Source: JACVRW01 sp963771715
Lineage (GTDB): Bacteria > Actinomycetota > Thermoleophilia > Solirubrobacterales > Thermoleophilaceae
Length of the DNA: 64,000 nucleotides
Direction of reading: 5' to 3'
Assembly (NCBI GenBank): GCA_963771715.1
Contig: CAVYUQ010000011.1
Location: 322,572 to 386,571 of the forward strand
A program made the translations under genes and the position numbers. The notes under the pieces were generated by a model, which made no database searches, had not been told where the DNA came from, and saw only the letters and a list, made by a program, of their open reading frames with translations. Below, piece after piece: positions 19,132-27,201 of this stretch (position 1 is the first letter of the stretch; the number at the start of each line of letters is the position of its first letter).

Positions 19132-19536
19132 ATGTCGGAGCAGAACGTGGAAATCGTGCGAGCCTCGTGGGACGCCTGGAGCCGGGGCGACATGGAGGCG
19201 CTCTTCGAGTTCTACGACCCGGAGGTCGAGTGGGACATGACCCACTCGTACGTCCCCGACATGGGCGTCTTCCACGGACACGACGGGATACGAGAGTTCT
19301 TCCGTGAGTGGCGGACCTTCTTCGCCGAGTACTACGCCGAGCCCGAGGAATTCGTCGGCGCGGACGACAGCGTGGTCGTCCGGGTCAGGCAGGGAGGCCG
19401 CGGACGGTCGAGCACCGTGGGCGTCGAGATGCCCGCGTACTGGCAGGTCTACAGGCTCCGCGACGGTCGAGCGGTGCGTGTGGAGATCTACCGGGAGGAA
19501 TCCGAGGCCCTCGAAGCAGTCGGCCTGTGGGAGTAG
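19132..19536 (+). CDS. SnoaL-like/NTF2-fold protein
   Basis: A 134-residue cone-shaped NTF2-fold protein beginning MSEQNVEIVRASWDAWSRGD, a start shared by several proteins in this window. Fold markers are the helix ALFEFYDPEVEWDMTH, the HGHDGIREFFREWRTFF helix, and the strands VVVRVRQGGRGRSSTVGVE and YWQVYRLRDGRAVRVEIYR. A GATACT box lies 10 nt before the ATG. Such proteins range from ketosteroid isomerases to polyketide cyclases; here no catalytic assignment is made. It is 3 bp ahead of a paralogue. Confidence 0.8.
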   Translation: MSEQNVEIVRASWDAWSRGDMEALFEFYDPEVEWDMTHSYVPDMGVFHGHDGIREFFREWRTFFAEYYAEPEEFVGADDSVVVRVRQGGRGRSSTVGVEMPAYWQVYRLRDGRAVRVEIYREESEALEAVGLWE

Positions 19537-19539
19537 GGC

Positions 19540-19932
19540 GTGTCGCGGGAGAAGGTCGAGGTCGTGCGCGCCATTTACGACGCCTTCAACCGCGGGGACA
19601 CGGACGCGATCCTGGAGCTCGTGGACCCGGCCGTCTCAGTGGAGGACCGCGCGGTCATCGACGGTGCCACCTACGAGGGAAGGGACGGCGCCCTGCGTTT
19701 CCTCGCGTTCCAGGCGGAGGCATTCAACGCGCAGAGCGTGGAGCTCGAGGAGCTGGTCGACACGACCGACGAGATCGTGGCCGTGATCCGCCTGCGCGGC
19801 GAGGGGCCGCGCAGCGGCGTGCCGCTCGAGGGCCGCTTCAGCCACGTCTGGGAGGTCGCCGGCGGAATGGTCCGCCGCCTGCGCGTCTACGTGACGAAAC
19901 AGGAGGCTCTCGAAGCCGCCGGGCGGGGCTAG
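19540..19932 (+). CDS. SnoaL-like/NTF2-fold protein, tandem paralogue
   Basis: A 130-residue paralogue of the preceding gene, 3 bp downstream: MSREKVEVVRAIYDAFNRGD at the N-terminus, then AILELVDPAVSVEDRAV, the GRDGALRFLAFQAEAFNAQS helix, and paired strands ending MVRRLRVYVTKQEALEAAG. The start is GTG at 19540. It probably shares a transcript with its neighbour. Its TAG stop overlaps the Rrf2 gene's stop in CTAG. Ligand or reaction unknown. Confidence 0.78.
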   Translation: MSREKVEVVRAIYDAFNRGDTDAILELVDPAVSVEDRAVIDGATYEGRDGALRFLAFQAEAFNAQSVELEELVDTTDEIVAVIRLRGEGPRSGVPLEGRFSHVWEVAGGMVRRLRVYVTKQEALEAAGRG

Positions 19933-20330
19933 ATGTAATACATCGGCGTGGCCGAGTCGCGTGCCTCGCGCTCCGCCACGTCGGCGATCGTCGTGCCCGC
20001 CAGGACGGAGCGGACCGCGTCCGCGGCGTCGGTCCAGATCGGGCCCGAGGCCGCCGCCTCGGCTCCCAGCTCGCCCTCGAGCAGCTCCACGATCTCGAGG
20101 ATCGTGACCTCGCTCGGCGGGCGGGCGAAGCTGTAGCCGCCCTTCACGCCGCGCTGGGACTGGAGGACGCCGGCGCGCCGGAGCGTTGCGAACAGGCCCT
20201 CGAGGAACTGCACCGGGATCTCGCGAGCGCGTGCGAGATCGCCGATCGGGATGGGCGCCGAGTCCCCTCGGCGGGCGAGTTCCGACAGCGCTCGCACCGC
20301 GTAAGGCGACTTGCTCGTGATGACCAGCAC
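19929..20330 (-). CDS. Rrf2-family transcription regulator lacking cysteines
   Basis: A 133-residue winged-helix regulator. The N-terminal ITSKSPYAVRALSELARRGD, the recognition part IPVQFLEGLFATLRRAGVL and the wing QRGVKGGYSFARPPSEVTIL are hallmarks of the Rrf2 family. There is no cysteine at all, so it cannot bind an Fe-S cluster by the usual three-Cys site and is closer in logic to CymR-type (cysteine metabolism) regulators. GTG at 20330 is chosen because TAGAGT lies 8 nt upstream. It is divergent from the VanZ gene by 18 bp. Nearby cysK-cysE are possible targets, by inference only. Confidence 0.82.
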   Translation of the reverse strand: MLVITSKSPYAVRALSELARRGDSAPIPIGDLARAREIPVQFLEGLFATLRRAGVLQSQRGVKGGYSFARPPSEVTILEIVELLEGELGAEAAASGPIWTDAADAVRSVLAGTTIADVAEREARDSATPMYYI

Positions 20331-20338
20331 CGCAACTG

Positions 20339-20348
20339 ACTCTACGGT
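20339..20348. promoter_or_regulatory. Divergent -10 boxes of the Rrf2 and VanZ genes
   Basis: TAGAGT on the minus strand (20344-20339) is 8 nt from the Rrf2 GTG. TACGGT on the plus strand (20343-20348) is 6 nt before the second ATG of the VanZ gene at 20355. The boxes overlap by two bases, which would make the two transcripts compete. Confidence 0.4.
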
Positions 20349-20732
20349 ATGCGAATGCGCCCTCTGCGACTGGACCTGTGGCTCCCGCCGCTGCTCCTGA
20401 TGGGCGCGATCTTCTTCCTTTCCGATCAGCCCAGCCTGGACTCGGGCCTGGGCGCGATCGACCTGATCGGTCGCAAGCTGATCCACTTCGCCGAGTACGC
20501 GCTGCTGTGCTTCCTGTGGTGGCGTGCGCTCGTGACCGTGACGAGCCCGGGCCGCGCCGCTCTGCTCGCCTTCATGCTCGCCAGCGGCTACGCCGCGACC
20601 GACGAGTACCACCAGACCTTCGTGGACGGCCGCCACGGCACAGCGCTCGACTGGGCTATCGACTCCGCCGGCGCGGCCGCCGCGGCGCTCCGGCTGCGCA
20701 CCGCGCGCAGCCGCGACGGAGCGGTGGTCTGA
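20349..20732 (+). CDS. VanZ-like membrane protein
   Basis: A 127-residue protein with four hydrophobic segments and VanZ-family marks: LLLMGAIFFLSDQPSLDSG (the S-D-Q-P loop after helix 1), GRKLIHFAEYALLCFLWWRA, and SGYAATDEYHQTFVDGRHGT, with the D-E-x-x-Q-x-F-x-x-G-R pattern. VanZ proteins modulate teicoplanin tolerance in enterococci; in most bacteria their role is unknown. ATG at 20349 or the in-frame ATG at 20355 are both possible. The TGA overlaps the histidine kinase ATG (TGATG). Confidence 0.88.
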   Translation: MRMRPLRLDLWLPPLLLMGAIFFLSDQPSLDSGLGAIDLIGRKLIHFAEYALLCFLWWRALVTVTSPGRAALLAFMLASGYAATDEYHQTFVDGRHGTALDWAIDSAGAAAAALRLRTARSRDGAVV

Positions 20733-21923
20733 TGCGCCGGGTCCCGGTCGACTCAGCCGGGCCGGTCCTCGTGCTGGCGGTCACCCGCCTCGCCGTCGGG
20801 GTCGTGGCGCTCACCGCCGCCGCGGTGGTCGACTTCTCCGACCAGGGGTCGGCGGCCGTGGTGCTCGCCGTCTTCGTGGCCTGGTCGATCGCCGTGCTAG
20901 CGCTCGTCCGTCGCGACCCCGACAGGGCCGGCCACCCACTCATCGCGGCGGGCGACTTCGCTCTGCTGTTGGCTCTCGAGCTCGCGGCACCCGACACGCT
21001 GGGCGCCGTCCGGCTCGCCGCGCTCTTCCTGATCGCCGCCCACGCGCATTTCCAGGGCGAGCAGGGGGGCGTGGCCATTGCGGCGATCGGCTCGACGGTC
21101 CTCGTCGCGGGCTCAGCCCTCCGCGGCGACGCACCGTTCGACTCCGACGTCCTCGCCTTCTACGAGGCGGTGTTCATCCTGTCCGCCCTCGCGACCGCGG
21201 TGGTGGTGGGCATGCTGCGGACCTCCGAGTCGGCCTCGCGGCTGCGCGCCCGCGGCCTCTCGCGCCGCACCATGCAGGCCGAGAGCGAGGTGCGCCGCCG
21301 GGTGGCGGAGTCGATCCACGACGGCCCCGTCCAGGAGCTGATCGGGCTCGACATGATCCTCTCCGCGGCGCGCAACGCGGCGCAGAACGGACGCGAAGAG
21401 GAGGCGGCGAGGCCTCATCGACGAGGCGCGCGAGCTCGGCACGCGCAACCTGCGCGCACTGCGCGACGAGATCGTGGACCTCGGCCCCTACGCCTTCCAG
21501 GAGGTGAGCTTCGAGACTGCGATCGAGGACTGCCTCCCGGTCTGGACGCGCCGCTACGGATTCGAGGTCGGGCTCGCCATCGAGCGCATCGACATGCCCC
21601 CCGAGATGGCGGGCGACCTGTTCCGGATCGCCCAGGAGGCGGTTGTCAACGCCGGTCGCCACGCGGAGGCGAAGGCGGTGTCGATCTCGCTGCGGATGGT
21701 GGGCCCACAGGTGGAGCTGCGCGTGGCCGACGACGGCCACGGCTTCGATCAGAACGGCCCGCCCACCGGGGGCGAGCCCGGGCACCTGGGCCTCGCGAGC
21801 ATGCGCGAGCGCGCGGAGCTGCTCGACGGCACGCTCGAGATCGAGTCGTCGGAGCGAGGGACGCGGGTGCTGGTCCTGGCGCCGCTGCCGGCGCCACAGA
21901 GGCCGGCGGTCCCGGCGGCCTAG
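20732..21923 (+). CDS. NarL/DesK-type sensor histidine kinase, frame-broken
   Basis: An N-terminal sensor of about six membrane helices (first 160 residues, e.g. VLVLAVTRLAVGVVALTAAA and AAVVLAVFVAWSIAVLALV) is followed by the dimerisation helix RRRVAESIHDGPVQELIGLD. The phospho-acceptor His is in the HDGPVQ motif of HisKA_3. A HATPase_c domain follows: FRIAQEAVVNAGRHAEAKAV (N box), ADDGHGFDQNG (G1) and LGLASMRERAELLDGTLEI (G2). The frame breaks near 21408, where one base appears missing and EEEAAR should run into GLIDEARELGTRNLRALRDE. No response regulator with a receiver domain is adjacent; the convergent HDOD-LuxR protein is the nearest candidate partner. Confidence 0.87.
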
Positions 21924-23017
21924 ATCCAGCCGCGCTCGGTGGCGATCAGGACCGCCTGTGCGCGGTCGACCGCGCCGAGCTTCGCGTAGGTGTTGTGGAG
22001 GTGCGTGCGAACCGTGCTCGTGGAGAGCTCCAGCTCGTGCGCGATCTGCTTGTAGACCTTGCCCTCGGCGAGCCGCTTCAGCACCTCGACCTCGCGAGTC
22101 GAGAGCGGGCACGGGTCCACGTTGCGCTTGGCGTTGCCGGTGCCCTGCGGCAGCTCGTACATCACCGAGCGGAGCTGCTCGGTGGTGAGCCGGCAGGCGC
22201 GGGCCGCCTGGAGCAGCTGCTTCGGGTTCACGGTCTGGCCGTGGCCGTAGTGGGCGAGCATGTCGGCCAGGCGCACGAGAGCGGCCTCGCCCTCGGCGTC
22301 ATCGGAGTGATGGCGCTCGATGGCCGTGGCCAGACGGTTCGGCAGCGCCCAGCGGCGGGCGAGCACGCCGCCCACCAGCGCGTGGTCCACGCCGAGCTCG
22401 AGGCGCTCCTTGTGCAGGCGCTCCTCGGGGGTGCGGGCCGGCCCATGGATCTGCGACGGGTAGCCGGGGTAGGCGTGGGTCAGGACGAGCTTGCCGACGT
22501 CGTGCAGCAGCGCGGACACGAGGAGCTGGTCGCGGTCCTCGTACTCCATCTCGCGCGCGAGACGGTCGGCGGCGGACTGGGTGGCCACGGCGTGGAGCCG
22601 GAAGCGCTCCGGCATCAGGTCCCAGCCGGGCGTGCGCTCGAAGAAGTCGAAGGTTGCGGTGCGTGCGGCGAGCGTCTCGACGCCCTCGGGTGAGAGCACC
22701 TCGACGGCCTCGGGAATGGCGGCGATCTTGCCCTTCTTGCGCTGGGCGGTGCGGTTGGCGATCCGCAGCACGGTGATCACCAGCGCGACGTCCGATTCCA
22801 CCGCCTGCACGACCTCGCCCACCGAGGAGCGGTCCTCGCGGACCACGCGCAGAACGCGGTTGCGCGACTCCGCCAGCGCCGGGAATGCCTCGAGCGCCTC
22901 GAAGGCGGCCGTGAGCCGACGCCCGTGGCCTTCGTTGTGGCGGGCAGCGGCCGAATCGCGGCCAGCCGCCGTCTTGATGGAGGGCGAGGCTTCCACAGTC
23001 ACCCCGGGTATCGGCAC
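21920..23017 (-). CDS. HDOD domain fused to a LuxR-type DNA-binding domain
   Basis: A 365-residue protein. Residues about 30-270 form an HDOD domain: FPALAESRNRVLRVVREDRS, VGEVVQAVESDVALVITVLR, the HD-like LLVSALLHDVGKLVLTHAYP and a second His pair in TAIERHHSDDAEGEAALV. Residues about 300-365 are a LuxR/NarL helix-turn-helix (LSTREVEVLKRLAEGKVYKQ, then STSTVRTHLHNTYAKLGAVD). There is no receiver domain, so it is not a classical phospho-accepting regulator. GTG at 23017 begins the longest frame. It converges with the histidine kinase, sharing CTAG stops. Function is inferred as ligand- or signal-controlled transcription. Confidence 0.85.
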   Translation of the reverse strand: MPIPGVTVEASPSIKTAAGRDSAAARHNEGHGRRLTAAFEALEAFPALAESRNRVLRVVREDRSSVGEVVQAVESDVALVITVLRIANRTAQRKKGKIAAIPEAVEVLSPEGVETLAARTATFDFFERTPGWDLMPERFRLHAVATQSAADRLAREMEYEDRDQLLVSALLHDVGKLVLTHAYPGYPSQIHGPARTPEERLHKERLELGVDHALVGGVLARRWALPNRLATAIERHHSDDAEGEAALVRLADMLAHYGHGQTVNPKQLLQAARACRLTTEQLRSVMYELPQGTGNAKRNVDPCPLSTREVEVLKRLAEGKVYKQIAHELELSTSTVRTHLHNTYAKLGAVDRAQAVLIATERGWI

Positions 23018-23026
23018 CCCTGGACG

Positions 23027-23042
23027 AAAGGTTGAGACCTTT
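23027..23042. promoter_or_regulatory. Small inverted repeat between gltX and the HDOD-LuxR gene
   Basis: AAAGGTTGAGACCTTT is a perfect 6-bp inverted repeat with a 4-nt loop in the gap between the corrected gltX stop (23046) and the GTG at 23017. It is AT-rich compared with its surroundings. It could be an operator for the regulator gene or a weak terminator for gltX; no T-tract follows. Confidence 0.4.
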
Positions 23043-23045
23043 CAG

Positions 23046-24309
23046 CTAGGCGGCCTCGGATTCCGCTTTCTGCCGCGCTTTCTCGACCCTTGACAGAGAT
23101 CTCCTCGCGACCGAGCGCCCAGAGCGATTCGAAGATGCCGGGAGACACGGTCGTCCCCGTCAGCGCCACCCTGATCGGCTGGTAGACCTGCTTTGGCTTC
23201 ACGCCGAGCTCGTCCACGTATTTCGTGAGCACCAACTCGACGTCCTCGACCGCGAAGCGCTCCGGTATCGACTCGAGCACGACGAGCAGCCGCTGCCAGT
23301 CGGTCGACGCGCCCCACTGCTGCCAAGCCTTGTCCTGGAAGTCGCTCGGCTGCTCGACGAGTGGTCCGGCGAGCGGCCAGAAGTCGGCGAGCGTCTGCAT
23401 CTTCTCCTGGGCAATCGCCACGACCTCCACCGGGATCTCGCGGCCGCAGAACTCCTCGAGGCGACGATGCAGATCCTCGAGTGGCAGCTCTCGGATGTAG
23501 CGGCCGTTCATCCAGCGCAGCTTCTGCTCGTCGAAGACGGCGGGGTTCTTCGAGACGCGCTCGAGCGAGAAGCGCTCGATCAGCTCGTCAGTGGTCATGA
23601 ACTCGGTGCTCTCGTCGTAGCCCCAGCCGAGCAGGGCGATGTAGTTGCGGACAGCCTCGGGGAGATAGCCGCCGTCGCGCACCTCCTGGACCGACGCCGC
23701 GCCGTGGCGCTTCGAGAGCTTCTTGCCGTCCGGTCCGTGCAGCAGCGGGATGTGCGCGTACACCGGCGGCTCCTCGCCGAGCGCCCGCAGGAGCATCACC
23801 TGGCGCGGCGTGTTCGACACGTGGTCCTGGCCGCGCACCACGTGCGTGATGCCCATGTCGCGGTCGTCCACCGCAACGGCGAGGTTGTAGAGCGGGCTGC
23901 CGTCGGAGCGCTGGATCACGAAGTCCTGGATGGCCGCGTACGGGTTCGTTACGTCCCCGAGGATCACGTCGTGGAAGGTGATCTCGCCCTCCTTCGGCAC
24001 GCGGAAGCGCACGGCGCCCTCGTCCTCGTAGGCGTGCCCGGACTCGAGCAGCTGCGCGACCGCCTCGGTGTGCCGCTCGCGCCGCTCCCACTGTGAGATC
24101 GGCCCCTCGTCCCAGTCGAGCCCGAGCCAGCGCAGGGCGTCGAGGATCTGGTCCACGTTCTCCGGAGTCGAGCGTTCGCGGTCGGTGTCCTCGATGCGCA
24201 GCACGAACTGGCCGCCCGAGCCGCGCGCGAGGAGCCAGTTGTACAGTGCCGTCCTCGCGCCGCCGATGTGCAGCACGCCTGTTGGAGAAGGCGCGAAACG
24301 TACCCTCAT
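23046..24309 (-). CDS. gltX: Glutamyl-tRNA synthetase, frame-broken near the 3' end
   Basis: A class I synthetase charging tRNA(Glu) and, with GatCAB, tRNA(Gln). It begins MRVRFAPSPTGVLHIGGART, with the HIGH-type motif in HIGG. The KMSKS-like GPDGKKLSKRHGAASVQE lies mid-protein, followed by helical anticodon-binding regions and LWALGREEISVK. The frame changes near 23088: deleting one G gives VKVEKARQKAESEAA and a stop at 23046, a normal GluRS ending. The uncorrected frame reads through into the next gene. The TAGCAT box at 24323-24318 lies 8 nt before the ATG. Divergent from nfo by 8 bp. Confidence 0.94.
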
Positions 24310-24323
24310 CGGCAGCGATGCTA
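24301..24323. promoter_or_regulatory. Interleaved divergent promoters of gltX and endonuclease IV
   Basis: Minus-strand TAGCAT (24323-24318) is 8 nt before the gltX ATG and occupies codons 1-2 of the nfo gene (ATGCTA). Plus-strand TACCCT (24301-24306) is 11 nt before the nfo ATG and occupies codons 2-3 of gltX (AGGGTA). Each -10 therefore lies inside the other gene. Confidence 0.5.
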
Positions 24324-25187
24324 GTTGGAGCACACGTGTCTACGGCAGGCGGCCTCGTGCCGGCGTACGAGCGCGCCGTCGAGCGCGGTTGCGAGGCGAT
24401 GCAGGTGTTCAACCAGTCGCCGCGCGCGTGGCGCCCCACGCGCTGGAAGCCGGACGACGTGGCCGAGTTCCTCGAGCTCCGGAAGTCGAGCCCGATCAAG
24501 TCGGTGACGGTCCACGCCGTCTACCTGATCAACCCGGCCACCAAGGACCGGGAGATGCGCAAGAAGTCCGCCGACTCGCTCATCCACGCGCTGCGCATGG
24601 GCGACGAGATCAAGGCCGACGGCGTGGTCCTCCACCCCGGCTCCACCGTGGGCGAGCCGCACGACGAGGCGCTCCGGCGCGTGGGCGAAATGCTGAAGCA
24701 CGCGCTGTCCGAGTCGGAGGCCTGCCGCCTGCTGCTGGAGAACACCGCCGGAGCCGGCAACACCATCGGCCGCTCGTTCGAGGAGCTGCGCGAGCTGATC
24801 GACCTGGCCGGCGGCCACAAGCGCATCGGGCTCTGCCTCGACTCGTGCCACATGTGGGCGTCGGGCTTCGACATCGCGACGTCCGACAAGCTCGCCGAGG
24901 TGATCGACGGCTACGCGAAGACCATCGGCATCAGACGCCTGAAGTGCCTCCATGTGAACGACTCGCTCACCGGCCTCGGATCGAACCGCGACCGCCACGC
25001 CCCACCCGGCGACGGCGAGATCGGCCCGCGCGGCTGCGCGGCCTTCCTGTCAGAGCCGCGCTTCGAGAAGCTGCCGGCGCTCTTCGAGGGGCCCGGCGTG
25101 AGCGGCCACGCACCCGAGAAGGTGGACGTGGACAAGATGAAGGAGCTGCGCAGGAACGGCCTGCGCGCCCGCCGGCGGCGCCGCTGA
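24318..25187 (+). CDS. nfo: Endonuclease IV (AP endonuclease)
   Basis: A 289-residue TIM-barrel, three-zinc AP endonuclease for base excision repair. It begins MLVGAHVSTAGGLVPAYERA with the first zinc-site region. Metal ligands are visible in VTVHAVYLINPATKD, VVLHPGSTVGEP, RLLLENTAGAG, IGLCLDSCHMWASGFD, LKCLHVNDSLTGLGSNRDRH and the closing Glu/His segment. The tail is Arg-rich (GLRARRRRR). The length and order are those of Nfo. ATG at 24318 is the canonical start; no Shine-Dalgarno is visible. Confidence 0.95.
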   Translation: MLVGAHVSTAGGLVPAYERAVERGCEAMQVFNQSPRAWRPTRWKPDDVAEFLELRKSSPIKSVTVHAVYLINPATKDREMRKKSADSLIHALRMGDEIKADGVVLHPGSTVGEPHDEALRRVGEMLKHALSESEACRLLLENTAGAGNTIGRSFEELRELIDLAGGHKRIGLCLDSCHMWASGFDIATSDKLAEVIDGYAKTIGIRRLKCLHVNDSLTGLGSNRDRHAPPGDGEIGPRGCAAFLSEPRFEKLPALFEGPGVSGHAPEKVDVDKMKELRRNGLRARRRRR

Positions 25188-25218
25188 CGGGCGCCCCGGC
25201 GTCAGCGGATAAGGCGCC

Positions 25219-25315
25219 GCGGGATCTCGACCACTCGGTCGATGACCGCCTCTTGGAAACTCCGGAAGTCCGATGCTCTGACAGCTGAGCTACCGGCCCG
25301 CCGAGCGGGATCTCG
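25219..25315 (-). repeat. 11-bp direct repeats flanking the tRNA-like half
   Basis: CGAGATCCCGC occurs on the minus strand at 25315-25305 and again at 25229-25219, 86 bp apart, on each side of the tRNA-like fragment. Each copy resembles the T-loop consensus of a tRNA. They may be remnants of an attachment or recombination site. Confidence 0.4.
25261..25299 (-). other. tRNA-like 5' half (acceptor strand, D-arm, start of anticodon arm)
   Basis: Reading the minus strand, GGGCCGG is followed by TA, then the D-arm GCTCAGCTGTCAGAGC and A, then TCGGACTTCCGGA. This matches bacterial tRNA positions 1 to about 36, with anticodon loop CTTCCGG. After it the sequence no longer pairs: no 3' anticodon strand TCCGA and no CCGGCCC acceptor partner follow. 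It is therefore a truncated tRNA, not a functional gene. It marks the boundary between the housekeeping genes and an accessory segment. Call is moderate; identity of the parent tRNA is not claimed. Confidence 0.5.
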
Positions 25316-25362
25316 GCCCCACCCTAGGGCGCCCGGACGCGACGGCCTCGCTGGCACGGGTC

Positions 25363-26032
25363 TCCGCCGGAGTGTCGAGTTCACGGGCGACCAGCACTCT
25401 CGGTCCCGGGGCAGCGAGAGCTGCGCTTGCACCCAAGCGGCAGCCAAATCGAGGGGTCCGACGGAGCGCCGACTACCGCGGCTCATCCGAGCGACTATTC
25501 CAGGAGCCCGGCGGCTTTGAGGGCCTCCCGCTCGTTCACGAACATGTCCACCCGCACGATCTTTCCCTGCCTGACCGTGTGCACGAACCAGAAGCCCATT
25601 TCGATTGGGACACCGCTTGCATCTCCGCGTGCGGTCTGCTGATTTCGGACCACGACCTGATCCCCCGCGTCGAGGAACTCCTCTGCTGCCACCGACCACT
25701 CGGCGAATCCCTCGATCCACTCCGAAGCCTGCTCCAGAAAACCTTCCTTTCCGTGGAATGTGGCGTTGTCCAGACCGACGCGGCACGTCACCAAGTCATC
25801 GCTGATCAGGTCAAGCCAACCGGTCAGGTCGCCGCGTTCCCACGTTTCCCACACCCGCCGCACAACCTCCACGTTCTTCTGCGACATCGCCCGCGCAGTA
25901 TCTCGCGAAACGCCCCGCCTTCCATTCAAGGAGCCGTTCCCGCTCGAGTGCTGCGCTGCCCGAAGAGCAGGACTCAGATGCGCTTGTTCCCCACTCGGTA
26001 CTGACGCTCGTCCGCCGGAGTGTCCGAGTGCA
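25363..26032. repeat. Pair of ~21-bp imperfect direct repeats around the SnoaL-like gene
   Basis: TCCGCCGGAGTGTCGAGTTCA at 25363-25383 and TCCGCCGGAGTGTCCGAGTGCA at 26011-26032 are near-identical (one indel, one substitution) and flank the SnoaL-like gene. They might mark the ends of a small mobile or rearranged cassette. The stretch 26033-26227 between the second copy and the transporter holds no gene that I can support. Confidence 0.4.
25495..25887 (-). CDS. SnoaL-like/NTF2-fold protein in the accessory segment
   Basis: A 130-residue paralogue: MSQKNVEVVRRVWETWERGD, then LDLISDDLVTCRVGLD, FHGKEGFLEQASEWIEGFAE, and the strands QVVVRNQQTARGDASGVPIE and VRVDMFVNEREALKAAGLLE. ATG at 25887 is preceded by GATACT at 9 nt, the same box seen before the paralogue at 19132. 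An extended frame further upstream is Arg/Ser-rich and is not supported. It is bracketed by short direct repeats. Function unknown. Confidence 0.78.
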   Translation of the reverse strand: MSQKNVEVVRRVWETWERGDLTGWLDLISDDLVTCRVGLDNATFHGKEGFLEQASEWIEGFAEWSVAAEEFLDAGDQVVVRNQQTARGDASGVPIEMGFWFVHTVRQGKIVRVDMFVNEREALKAAGLLE

Positions 26033-26213
26033 TTCAACCCGCTTCTTCTGCCCCGCTCCAAGGAGAAACCTAAAGAGCCGAGAGCGGCGTCAATCCGTGC
26101 GCCAGCGCATCTGGCTGCCGCGGAACCGGCACCCAGAGGGCGCGTGGACGCTTCAGGGCGGTTACGAGGGCGGCCGATCGAGATCCCTAGACGCAGACCC
26201 TGTCGGGGCGCGC

Positions 26214-26220
26214 CTAAACT
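26214..26220 (+). promoter_or_regulatory. -10 box of the YeeE-like gene
   Basis: TAAACT lies 7 nt before the ATG at 26228, which fits a leaderless transcript for the sulfur-transporter pair. Confidence 0.4.
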
Positions 26221-26227
26221 CGTGGAG

Positions 26228-26689
26228 ATGCTTCATCCGCAGCTGCCTTGGTACGTGGCCGGTCCGGTCCTAGGGCTGTGCGTCGTGGCTTGCCGGGCGC
26301 TCTTCAATGCGCGGCTCGGAGTGACGGGCGGCTTTTCCGAGGTCGTCGGGCGGGTCCGGGCCGGCCAGTTCAGCTTCGACTGGCGGGGTTGGTTTCTCGT
26401 TGGGGTGATCTTCGGTGGCACGCTCTACGCCCTCGCGGCGGGCGGGCCTGCGTTCCACGGCTATGGGTGGCTGACCGAGAACCTCCACGGGTCTGCCCAG
26501 GTCGCGATTGCTCCGATTCTCCTTCTCTCGGGCGTACTCATCGGTTTCGGCGCCAAGCTCGCCGGAGGCTGCACCTCCGGCAATGGATTGAGCGGCACCG
26601 CGATGCTCTCGCCGGCCGCGCTCGCGTCTACGGCGACCTTCTTCGGCACGGCCATCGTCGTGAGCTTCCTGATCAAAGGGATCGTCTGA
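26228..26689 (+). CDS. YeeE/YedE-family sulfur transporter, first half-protein
   Basis: A 153-residue membrane protein. Helix motifs include WYVAGPVLGLCVVACRALF, the loop RLGVTGGFSEVVGRV, WFLVGVIFGGTLYALAAGG and the Cys-bearing signature FGAKLAGGCTSGNGLSGTAM. YeeE-type proteins move thiosulfate through conserved cysteines; here the GGCTSGNGLSG Cys is present. This is the half-size form that works with a second half-protein, which follows at once (TGATGA overlap). Inference: import of thiosulfate or another reduced sulfur compound. It could feed the cysteine synthase encoded 8 kb away, though the genes are not linked. Confidence 0.87.
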   Translation: MLHPQLPWYVAGPVLGLCVVACRALFNARLGVTGGFSEVVGRVRAGQFSFDWRGWFLVGVIFGGTLYALAAGGPAFHGYGWLTENLHGSAQVAIAPILLLSGVLIGFGAKLAGGCTSGNGLSGTAMLSPAALASTATFFGTAIVVSFLIKGIV

Positions 26690-27171
26690 TGAGCTCGCGG
26701 CTTGCGGGTCTCGGCGTCGGCCTCGTGTTCGGCGTCACGCTGTGCTGGAGCGGGTTGGCCAGTCCGGTCGTGATTCGTCAGGCGCTGTTGTTCGAGGACT
26801 CCTACCTCTATTTCCTGTTCGCCTCGGCGGTGCTCGTCGCGGCGGTCGGCCTCGCGCTGCTCCGCCGCGGCGAGAGGCGCGCCCTGCTGACCGGCGCGCC
26901 GCTCCGTTGGACACCGGAGGCCCCGGCTCGCCGGCACATCGTCGGCGCCGCGGTGTTCGGGCTCGGCTGGGGCATCGCCGACGCCTGCCCCGGGCCGATC
27001 GCCGCCCAGGTCGGTCAGGGAATCGCTTGGGGCCTGTTCACGTTCGCGGGGGTCGTCATCGGCGTCTATCTCTTCGTGCGCCGAGACCGGCCGGAGACAG
27101 AGCCGGCCACGGACGTTTCCGTCGCGCCGGATGTGCGAGTCGGCGTCACGCCCGAGCCAGGGCTTCGCTGA
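26689..27171 (+). CDS. YeeE/YedE-family sulfur transporter, second half-protein (DUF6691-like)
   Basis: A 160-residue partner protein. The first helix is GLGVGLVFGVTLCWSGLASP, then LYFLFASAVLVAAVGLALLR, and the second conserved Cys is in VFGLGWGIADACPGPIAAQ. A last helix LFTFAGVVIGVYLFVRRDR and a polar tail follow. The G-W-x-x-x-D-x-C-P-G-P pattern is diagnostic of this partner. Start and stop overlap the first gene (TGATGA), so the two are translated together. Confidence 0.87.
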   Translation: MSSRLAGLGVGLVFGVTLCWSGLASPVVIRQALLFEDSYLYFLFASAVLVAAVGLALLRRGERRALLTGAPLRWTPEAPARRHIVGAAVFGLGWGIADACPGPIAAQVGQGIAWGLFTFAGVVIGVYLFVRRDRPETEPATDVSVAPDVRVGVTPEPGLR

Positions 27172-27201
27172 CGCGAGCGGAATGAGCACTAGCCTGACCG
27201 C

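Noticed and set aside
22999..23046. Extension of gltX past its normal C-terminus into the HDOD-LuxR gene.
   Set aside because: Removing one G near 23088 restores a normal GluRS end at 23046; the extension is an artefact of the frame break.
25219..25315. A complete functional tRNA gene on the minus strand.
   Set aside because: The D-arm matches, but the anticodon stem does not close and no complementary acceptor strand follows.
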